Source of the DNA: JAISFI01 sp031553775
GTDB taxonomy: Bacteria > Bacteroidota > Bacteroidia > Bacteroidales > Azobacteroidaceae
Assembly (NCBI GenBank): GCA_031553775.1
Contig: JAVBLA010000057.1
Location: 1 to 14,873, forward strand
Reading direction: 5' to 3'
Length of the DNA: 14,873 bases
Shown here: one piece after another, positions 1 to 6,715 of the stretch
Layout of the letters: every line of letters starts with the position of its first letter
How positions within the stretch are numbered: the first letter of the stretch is position 1
The notes under the pieces: generated by a model
Databases searched by the model: none
The model's input: the letters and a program-made list of their open reading frames with translations, nothing else
Told to the model about the DNA's origin: nothing
Program-made: the position numbers and the translations under genes

Positions 1-903
1 TTGACTCCCGGACAGGCTTATTATTTTGCCGTTACCGCTTCCAATGCCGCAGGAACCAGCCCCCGGTCAAACGAGGCCACAGGATGCATCCGTATCCCGG
101 AAAAACCTGTGATCAACTATATCCATGAAGACAATCAGAGGGTAACCATACACTGGGAAAGCGTACCTTTTGCCTCAGGATACAAGGTTAGTTACGGAAC
201 TGCTCCCGGAGTATATCTGCAAACCATCGATGCCGGAAGTATTTCAGGATATATTTTCCGGAAACTCAATAACAATACCCGGTACTATTTCACCGTAACG
301 GCGTACAACGGCGCTGGGGAAAGTCCCGCAGCAAACGAAATTTCCGGAACTCCCGTCGCCTGCCGCCCATGGACACCGTACCTGGTCAACGCAACAGAGA
401 AAACCGACGGGTCCGTGCAGATTGCCTGGACACCTTCCGATTCGGCATACAATGCCAGGTACAACGTATATTATTGTCCCACTCCCTGGGATGAAGCACA
501 CTACAGCCTCATCGCGGAAAATATTTCCGGAACCGGATTCTCTGATACGACACCGCGCAAAGCGGGAACACATTATTACCGAGTCAAAGCAGTCAATGAT
601 ACGGGTATCAGCCAGTTCTACTCCCAGACGGCAACTGTGATCAAAAAAACGGATACGGGTATTGCGGTTCCGCAAACCACAAAATCGCTGAAGGTTTATC
701 CGAATCCGGCCAAAGAATCCGTAACTATAGAATTACCGGATAATAACGGAGATATCAGTTACAGGATTTACAGTCAACTGGGGGTATTGACCAGTGAGGG
801 AAAAGGTAACTGGGTCAGCCTGGAAAAATGTCCGCACGGAATCCTCATCCTCGAAGTTTTTACCGGTAAGGATGTGCAATATGCACGGATTATCAATCAA
901 TAA
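1..903 (+). CDS. Fibronectin type III repeat protein with T9SS C-terminal sorting domain (5' partial)
   Basis: The reading frame is open from base 1 to a TAA at 901-903. The first codon (TTG) reads as an ordinary leucine inside a fibronectin type III (FN3) strand, so the true start lies outside the window. Visible domains are the tail of one FN3 repeat (residues 1-30, ending YYFAVTASNAAG), a full FN3 repeat (about 34-117, with YYFTVTAYNGAGESPAANE), a more divergent third (about 122-215), and a C-terminal type A sorting domain (about 228-300) that opens with VYPNPA. In this protein class the FN3 repeats are spacers or binding modules and the C-terminal domain directs export through the outer membrane by type IX secretion. 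The catalytic or binding part, if any, is upstream and unseen. It precedes the GH2 gene by 89 bases on the same strand, so it is probably part of the same glycan locus. The domain calls are firm; the overall function is unknown. Confidence 0.85.
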   Translation: MTPGQAYYFAVTASNAAGTSPRSNEATGCIRIPEKPVINYIHEDNQRVTIHWESVPFASGYKVSYGTAPGVYLQTIDAGSISGYIFRKLNNNTRYYFTVTAYNGAGESPAANEISGTPVACRPWTPYLVNATEKTDGSVQIAWTPSDSAYNARYNVYYCPTPWDEAHYSLIAENISGTGFSDTTPRKAGTHYYRVKAVNDTGISQFYSQTATVIKKTDTGIAVPQTTKSLKVYPNPAKESVTIELPDNNGDISYRIYSQLGVLTSEGKGNWVSLEKCPHGILILEVFTGKDVQYARIINQ

Positions 904-992
904 CCATTTGGCAATAAACAAACTAAAAGAAAATATCAGGAATACGATTCTGAAATTCCGCGGTATTTCTTAAGCAATCAGAACAAATACCA

Positions 993-3443
993 GTGAAAAA
1001 AATTATTTTTATTATTCTGCTATGGACCTCATTCCAGTTGCATGCTTCAACAGAGATCCCATTCGATTTCAATTGGAAATTTTCCCGGGGAGATTACCCT
1101 GAATCCATCCGGCAGAATTTTGACGATACGAACTGGCGGATACTCAATCTTCCGCACGACTGGAGTATAGAAGAGAACTACGACTCAACCGCCAATGAAG
1201 GAAGCTGGCAGAATGGATATCTGGCCGGAGGCATTGCCTGGTACCGAAAAAGTTTTTCCTGGCAGGAAGAATGGAAAGGAAAAGAAATCCATATCCTTTT
1301 CGACGGCATCTACATGAACAGTACCGTCTGGATAAACGGACTTCTTTTGGGAAACCGGCCCTACGGATATATCGGTTTCAGTTACGACCTGACTCCTTAC
1401 CTGCAGGAAGGAGAAAATATCCTGACAGTAAAAGTAGATCACAGCAAAGCACTCAGCAGCCGTTGGTATACGGGATCCGGTATCTACAGGCATGTTCGGT
1501 TGCTGGTATCCGACCAGGTACATATTCCTGTATGGGGAATATACTTCACAACACCGGAATGTTCGGAAAAAAAAGCCGAAGCCTGCATCCGTACAACCGT
1601 TATTAATAAAAGTACTGTTTCCGAAAAGATCCTTTTGAGGACGCAATTAAAAACCAGAGATGGAATACGAATTGCTTCGACCGAAAAGGAAACTACACTT
1701 GCAGCCGGATCAGAACAGGAAATCACACAACAGATAACAGTAGCCAGGCCCCATCGCTGGAGTCCCGAGAAACCGACTTTGTATGTATTGGAAAGTACAG
1801 TGGAAACAAATGGTAAAACGAGAGATTCCCGGAAACAGTTTGTCGGATTCAGAAAAATAGAATATTCCCCATCCGGCTTTTTTTTGAACAATGAACCTAT
1901 CAGGATCAAAGGTGTTTGCGATCATCACACGGGGGGTGCACTCGGAGCTGCAGTTCCGGACCAGGCATTGGAGCGAAAGATCAAAATACTGAAAGCTATG
2001 GGCTGCAATGCCATCCGAACTGCGCACAATCCGTTTTCCCCTGAATTCTACACCATCTGCGACACGATGGGACTGATCGTTATGGATGAAGCTTTCGACG
2101 GATGGGATAAAACAAAAACCAGAGACGATTATGGGAATTACTTCGATGCCTGGTGGGAAAGAGACCTGACCGACATGATCCTGAGGGACAGGAATCATCC
2201 TTGTATTTTCTTTTGGAGCATCGGAAATGAGGTTCGGAAAGGAACACCGGAAAGACAAAAACAGTTAGTGGATCTGATTCACCGGCTGGATCCCACGCGA
2301 CCGGTCTCCCAGGGAGGAACAGACCCCACACGAGGCATGAAAACCAATTATGACGCTAATTTCCGGTTTCTCGACATTGTGGGTTTTAACGGGAACGGAG
2401 AAGAAGTGGGTGAGCTTGAAATGTTTCACCAAAACATGCCGGAAAGATGCGGAATAGGTACAGAAATTCCACATACCTATCAAACAAGAGGTGTATACCG
2501 TACAAAAACAGCCTGGAGAAGACGGGATTTCCCAGCCCCCTGGGAAAAGCCGGAAAGCTGGAAAGAATATAAAAACAAGGTTTTCGATAATCCGGACCTT
2601 TCGGAAACCGAGGTTTTTCCGGAAGAAGCCGCCCATCCGTATTATCAATCGTCGTACGACAACGCAGCTGTCAGGATCAACGCCAGAAAGTCCTGGCAAA
2701 GATCATCATCCTTTCCCTGGTTTTTCGGAGAATTCCGGTGGGGAAGTTTCGATTACTTAGGAGAATCCGAATGGCCGCAGCGTACCAGGAACCAGGGGAT
2801 AATCGACCTGTGTGGCTTTCCGAAAGACCACTATTATTTGTACCAAAGTCTTTGGTCGGCTCAATCGATGGTGCATATCCTGCCTCATTGGACACATCCC
2901 GGAAAAGAAGGAATTTCCATTCCGGTGGTGATATATACCAACTGCGAAAGCGTAGAACTGTTCTTGAACGGAAAATCTATGGGAAAACAAACATATAAAG
3001 GCGAACAATTAATGTGGCAGGTACCTTACCAGGAAGGAGAGATCAAAGCTATTGCCAGAAACGGGAATAAAATCGTTGTTCAAAAAATACAGAAAACCGC
3101 CGGGAAGGCCAACAGCATACAAATACAAGCCGATAGATACACAGCGCATGCAAACCAGACAGATGTAATTCATTTTGAACTGGATATTACCGACTGCCTG
3201 GGGACTATGTGCCCGTATGCAGATAATGAAATTCGCTTTAACATAACCGGACCGGCCAGGCTAATTGGAGTGGATAACGGAGATCCCGTCGATCTTTCTC
3301 CCTACCGGGCTCCCAGCAGAAAAGCCTTCCGCGGAAAGGTACTCCTGATCTTACAAACAACCGATAAACCGGGGAAAGTCGTCGTAGAAGCATCTTCACC
3401 CGGTTTGAAAAATACAATGACTACAATTAATATTTTGCCATGA
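993..3443 (+). CDS. Glycoside hydrolase family 2, beta-galactosidase-like, secreted
   Basis: This 816-residue protein has the usual GH2 layout. A signal peptide covers residues 1-18 (MKKIIFIILLWTSFQLHA). Next come the sugar-binding jelly-roll domain (about 21-175, with PHDWSIE and GGIAWYRKSF), an Ig-like domain (about 178-290) and the TIM barrel (about 292-600). The barrel carries IRTAHNP at 341-347, the acid/base glutamate E413 in SIGNE, and a likely nucleophile E491 in GIGTE. After the barrel there is a DUF4982-like module (about 640-700, VELFLNGKSMG) and a last Ig-like domain. GH2 enzymes of this type release beta-linked galactose, or sometimes glucuronic acid or mannose, from the non-reducing end, usually in the periplasm. 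The start is GTG at 993; it gives a good lysine-rich signal peptide and no better in-frame ATG exists. The stop overlaps the next gene by four bases (ATGA), so the two are probably translationally coupled. Beta-galactosidase is the likeliest activity but not proven. Confidence 0.9.
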   Translation: MKKIIFIILLWTSFQLHASTEIPFDFNWKFSRGDYPESIRQNFDDTNWRILNLPHDWSIEENYDSTANEGSWQNGYLAGGIAWYRKSFSWQEEWKGKEIHILFDGIYMNSTVWINGLLLGNRPYGYIGFSYDLTPYLQEGENILTVKVDHSKALSSRWYTGSGIYRHVRLLVSDQVHIPVWGIYFTTPECSEKKAEACIRTTVINKSTVSEKILLRTQLKTRDGIRIASTEKETTLAAGSEQEITQQITVARPHRWSPEKPTLYVLESTVETNGKTRDSRKQFVGFRKIEYSPSGFFLNNEPIRIKGVCDHHTGGALGAAVPDQALERKIKILKAMGCNAIRTAHNPFSPEFYTICDTMGLIVMDEAFDGWDKTKTRDDYGNYFDAWWERDLTDMILRDRNHPCIFFWSIGNEVRKGTPERQKQLVDLIHRLDPTRPVSQGGTDPTRGMKTNYDANFRFLDIVGFNGNGEEVGELEMFHQNMPERCGIGTEIPHTYQTRGVYRTKTAWRRRDFPAPWEKPESWKEYKNKVFDNPDLSETEVFPEEAAHPYYQSSYDNAAVRINARKSWQRSSSFPWFFGEFRWGSFDYLGESEWPQRTRNQGIIDLCGFPKDHYYLYQSLWSAQSMVHILPHWTHPGKEGISIPVVIYTNCESVELFLNGKSMGKQTYKGEQLMWQVPYQEGEIKAIARNGNKIVVQKIQKTAGKANSIQIQADRYTAHANQTDVIHFELDITDCLGTMCPYADNEIRFNITGPARLIGVDNGDPVDLSPYRAPSRKAFRGKVLLILQTTDKPGKVVVEASSPGLKNTMTTINILP

Positions 3444-4975
3444 TTTCTCTACTAAAAAAAAGAAAAAGCAATGCCCTGACCGGAACAATCTGCCTGATCG
3501 CCGCATGTTGTTTCCTTCCGGATGCAGGAGCCCAGACAGCAGGCGATGCAGTTATTTACCCGGATCAATACATCGGGAAAAAGATCGAATATTTTCTCTA
3601 TGACCTGAAAGGATGGCCTAACAGGGTCAAAAATGCCAGTGTAGCCGATGATTTTTTCATTACAGATGATATGAACGGAGTCAGAATTTCCATTTACGGA
3701 GATCAATCCCACCCGGCTCATCCGGCTGCCGGTCAGGTAGACGAATCACAATATACACAAACACTGAATTCCCTCAACCGGGCGCGGACGGCCCGGGGAA
3801 ATAAAGATTTTTATGTCTTTGCCAGTAAAAAGCTGGATGGGCAGAATTCTTTTCCGGAATGGACTAAAAATGCCAACGGTGTCATTGTAACAGAATATGT
3901 CAAACTGCTTACGGACTACTTTCTGTTCATGAAAAGCAAAGGAGTGACTATCGATTACCTGGGTATACAAAATGAGGAACAATATAACGAGGGGAATATT
4001 ACAGCCCAGAAACACAAAGCCATCATCGATTCGTTGCGGATCATTTCCGTCCGGGAAGGATTCAAAATGCCCCTGATCGTAGGGTATGAGGGCTATGGTC
4101 CCAACAAAGAAAACTGGATGAAAAATATGAGTAATAACGGATGGATGGACCGCATGGATATTTATGGGACTCATTATTATCCGCACCTCCGCCCGATTGC
4201 CAATCTGAAAGCTGATCTGTTATATGCCGGAGAAATGCCGTTCTGGAGTACTGAGCCCCATTGGGATTCAAAGGACGATGTTGACGACTGGAAAGAAGCG
4301 GAAGAAGCAATCTGCGCCTTCTGGGACCAGATTGAAGTAGGCATGAGTGGTTTCATGTGGTGGAATTACCAGCGGGACGGAGATATCCGGGGTTACCTGA
4401 TGAAACATGTTTCCGTACCTCTCAAAGATGCCCGGATGATAGATATGGATGATATCGACGGCAGGAGCACTACCACTGCCGGAAAATTACAAACCAGGGC
4501 TTTCCGGAAAGGAAATATACTTACCATATATGCTGTTAACAATAATGCTTCCCGATCGTACAACAATTACGGTTTCCGTATAGATAAAGGAACAATCGAT
4601 GGAAACGTAAGTTATATCCAGTGGTTAAAAAACGGATCGGTCACAGGATCGGCAGGCACAGCCACCGTAGAAAACGATGAAACATTCCGGCATACGATTC
4701 CCGGTGAATCGATCTCCATCTTTACGGTGCAACTCAAAGACGATACATCTATCCCCTCCTTACAATCCGGTAAACAGGGAAAATTGCAGGTACGATTTAC
4801 AAATTCAGGACAGTTGCAGGTCGTTGGTTTAGCCGGCGGAGATTGCTTTTACATTTCCGACCCGTCCGGACGAAAAATACTGGAAGGCCGGAACGGAACA
4901 GCAAATATCTCATTACTGCCGAAAGGTGTTTATATGGTCCATACAGACGGGGCTGCCGGCAAATTTGTAAAATGA
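3440..4975 (+). CDS. GH30-like clan GH-A glycoside hydrolase with possible T9SS sorting domain
   Basis: A 511-residue secreted enzyme with an N-terminal signal peptide (about 1-31, ending DAGAQ). The body looks like a (beta/alpha)8 barrel of clan GH-A. YLGIQNEE places a likely acid/base glutamate at E179, and PFWSTEPHW places a likely nucleophile at E272; these have the spacing and context of GH30. A beta-sandwich follows (about 345-432), as is usual in GH30, and the last 65 or so residues (LQVVGLAGGDCFYISDPSGR, then LLPKGVYMVHT) resemble a T9SS type A sorting domain, though without a clear YPNP start. GH30 members include endo-beta-1,6-galactanases, glucanases, xylanases and fucosidases, so the substrate cannot be read from sequence alone; next to a GH2 galactosidase and sulfatases a galactan is plausible. 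It overlaps the GH2 gene by ATGA. A divergent or unassigned GH-A family is the main alternative. Confidence 0.75.
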   Translation: MISLLKKRKSNALTGTICLIAACCFLPDAGAQTAGDAVIYPDQYIGKKIEYFLYDLKGWPNRVKNASVADDFFITDDMNGVRISIYGDQSHPAHPAAGQVDESQYTQTLNSLNRARTARGNKDFYVFASKKLDGQNSFPEWTKNANGVIVTEYVKLLTDYFLFMKSKGVTIDYLGIQNEEQYNEGNITAQKHKAIIDSLRIISVREGFKMPLIVGYEGYGPNKENWMKNMSNNGWMDRMDIYGTHYYPHLRPIANLKADLLYAGEMPFWSTEPHWDSKDDVDDWKEAEEAICAFWDQIEVGMSGFMWWNYQRDGDIRGYLMKHVSVPLKDARMIDMDDIDGRSTTTAGKLQTRAFRKGNILTIYAVNNNASRSYNNYGFRIDKGTIDGNVSYIQWLKNGSVTGSAGTATVENDETFRHTIPGESISIFTVQLKDDTSIPSLQSGKQGKLQVRFTNSGQLQVVGLAGGDCFYISDPSGRKILEGRNGTANISLLPKGVYMVHTDGAAGKFVK

Positions 4976-4993
4976 AGAATTTGTCACCATTTT

Positions 4994-5013
4994 TGATGAT
5001 TCCGAAGTCATCA
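4994..5013. other. Short inverted repeat between the GH30-like gene and the first sulfatase
   Basis: TGATGATT and AGTCATCA can pair as an 8-base stem (one G-T wobble) around the loop CCGA. No T-run follows on the plus strand, so this is not a standard intrinsic terminator. It lies 18 bases after the GH30-like stop codon and just upstream of a TAnnTTTG box, so it could mark a processing site or an operator, or be chance. Confidence 0.3.
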
Positions 5014-5030
5014 TCCGGGAAAAAATATCC

Positions 5031-5038
5031 TAAATTTG
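5031..5038 (+). promoter_or_regulatory. Possible Bacteroidota -7 box (TAAATTTG) upstream of the first sulfatase
   Basis: TAAATTTG fits the TAnnTTTG box of the main sigma factor in Bacteroidota. It lies in the 114-base gap before the sulfatase reading frame and about 25 bases before the ACG discussed as its true start. I see no TTG or TTTG at the expected -33 distance, so the call is weak. If real, it would let the three sulfatases be transcribed apart from the hydrolases. Confidence 0.35.
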
Positions 5039-5089
5039 TACTTTCTAATCAGTTAATATTCCACGAAACCGGCAAAAAAACATATCCGA

Positions 5090-6655
5090 TTGTTGTTAGG
5101 AGCTACTTCCCTGCTCTGTCTTCCGCTGGCAGCTCAAAAAAATCAGCCTAAAAATATACTTTTCATCTTGGCCGACGACTTGGGATGGAAAGACCTGAGT
5201 TGTACGGGAAGCGACTACTACGAATCTCCCAACATCGACCGGATTGCACAAAATGGCATCCGGTTTACCAATGGATATGCTGCCTGTTCTGTATCCAGCC
5301 CGTCAAGGGCCAGTATCCTCACCGGCCAGTATACCCCACGGCACGGGATTACCAGTTGGATAGGAGACCCTGCAGGTGAAGCATGGAGAAAGAACAACCG
5401 CTGCACCAAATTACTCCCTCCCGATTATGCACGGGAGTTACCGAAAGCAACCATCACTTTGGCTGAACGATTGAAAGCCCATGGCTATAAAACCTTCTTT
5501 GCAGGGAAATGGCACCTGGGGGATGTAGGATCGGATCCGGAAAACCACGGATTTGAGATCAATATCGGAGGATGGGAATCCGGGAGCCCGAAAGGAGGAT
5601 ATTTTTCACCTTATAGCAACCCCAGGTTACCGGATGGTCCCAAAGGAGAAAACCTCTCTATCCGGCTGGCCAACGAAACAAACAAGTTTATTGAACAGCA
5701 TATAAAAAAGAATAAAAAACAACCTTTCCTGGCTTACCTTTCTTTTTATGCGGTACATGCCCCGATACAAACAACCAGGGAACGCTGGGAATATTTCCGT
5801 GAGAAAGCGGAAAAGCAGGGCATTCAGGAAACCGGATTCGTTTTCGACCGGCGGCTTCCTGTAAGGCAGGTTCAGGATGACCCCGTATATGCCGGCCTGA
5901 TACAGCAAATGGATGATGCCGTAGGTATTGTCCTGAACAAACTGAAGGAACTGGGATTAGATAAAAATACCCTGATCGTCTTTACTTCCGACAACGGAGG
6001 CGTTTCTTCCGGAGATAACTATGCCACTTCCAACCTGCCGTTGCGCGGAGGGAAAGGCAGGCAATGGGAAGGTGGCGTCCGGGTGCCTTTCCTGATGCAA
6101 ATACCCGGTACAACCAGTCCACATACAACTTCCGCTATTCCTGTCATAGGAACTGATTTTTATCCGACCCTGCTGGATTATGCAGGTATTCCCATGCCGG
6201 CAGGGCAAGTTTGCGACGGTATTTCCCTGCTTCCCGTTATACAAGGGAAAGACATCCCTTCCCGGGCATTATTCTGGCATTATCCGCATTACGGAAACCA
6301 GGGAGGAGATCCGGCTTCCTCTATAAGGGAGGGCGACTGGAAGCTGATTTATTACTACGAAGACAACCGGTATGAATTGTATAACCTGGCCATAGATGCA
6401 ACAGAATCAGAATTCATGAATGCGCAATATCCGGAAAAACTAAATGAACTCCGGATAAAACTGAATGCATGGTTATCAGGTATTCATGCTACCACTCCGG
6501 TAGCAGATCCGCAATACGACCCTGTTAAGGAATCCGGTTATCTGAAAAATCAACAACAGTCGGTATCCCTGCGCGAAAAACAAAGGCTGGAAAAACTGCA
6601 ACCAGAATGGTCTCCCAATAAAGACTGGTGGAAAAGCATGATCATACCCGACTAA
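5090..6655 (+). CDS. Serine-type sulfatase (S1 family), secreted; start codon uncertain
   Basis: A type I sulfatase, hydrolysing sulfate esters on sugars in the periplasm. Counting from the TTG at 5090 (521 residues), the metal site begins with ADDLG (D29, D30). The formylglycine motif is SSPSRASILTG, so the modified residue is Ser69, not Cys. Further active-site residues are K140 and H142 (FAGKWHLG), H223 (AVHAP), and D301/N302 (TSDNGG). Serine-type sites need an anaerobic sulfatase-maturating radical SAM enzyme, which is not in this window. The start is odd. The frame is open back to a TAA at 5054-5056 and contains no ATG or GTG before the hydrophobic core. From TTG5090 the signal peptide lacks its basic end, whereas reading from ACG at 5063 gives a full one (KPAKKHIR, then LLLGATSLLCLPLAAQ). 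I give TTG because it is an accepted start codon. The next sulfatase follows after 60 bases. Exact sulfated substrate unknown. Confidence 0.87.
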   Translation: MLLGATSLLCLPLAAQKNQPKNILFILADDLGWKDLSCTGSDYYESPNIDRIAQNGIRFTNGYAACSVSSPSRASILTGQYTPRHGITSWIGDPAGEAWRKNNRCTKLLPPDYARELPKATITLAERLKAHGYKTFFAGKWHLGDVGSDPENHGFEINIGGWESGSPKGGYFSPYSNPRLPDGPKGENLSIRLANETNKFIEQHIKKNKKQPFLAYLSFYAVHAPIQTTRERWEYFREKAEKQGIQETGFVFDRRLPVRQVQDDPVYAGLIQQMDDAVGIVLNKLKELGLDKNTLIVFTSDNGGVSSGDNYATSNLPLRGGKGRQWEGGVRVPFLMQIPGTTSPHTTSAIPVIGTDFYPTLLDYAGIPMPAGQVCDGISLLPVIQGKDIPSRALFWHYPHYGNQGGDPASSIREGDWKLIYYYEDNRYELYNLAIDATESEFMNAQYPEKLNELRIKLNAWLSGIHATTPVADPQYDPVKESGYLKNQQQSVSLREKQRLEKLQPEWSPNKDWWKSMIIPD

Positions 6656-6715
6656 TTCCCAATTATCAAACAATGTTCGCCATCAGGCAAATTTTAATTC
6701 CTCAATTATTTTCCC

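Noticed and set aside
1..3. TTG at base 1 as the real start of the FN3 protein
   Set aside because: The codon lies inside a fibronectin type III strand, and there would be no signal peptide although the C-terminal domain marks the protein for secretion.
4972..5151. ATG overlapping the GH30-like stop (ATGA) that opens a frame of 59 codons before the sulfatase
   Set aside because: The product has no signal peptide or domain and the frame overlaps the sulfatase signal-peptide region, which makes sense in its own frame. A frameshift linking the two would give a poor N-terminus.
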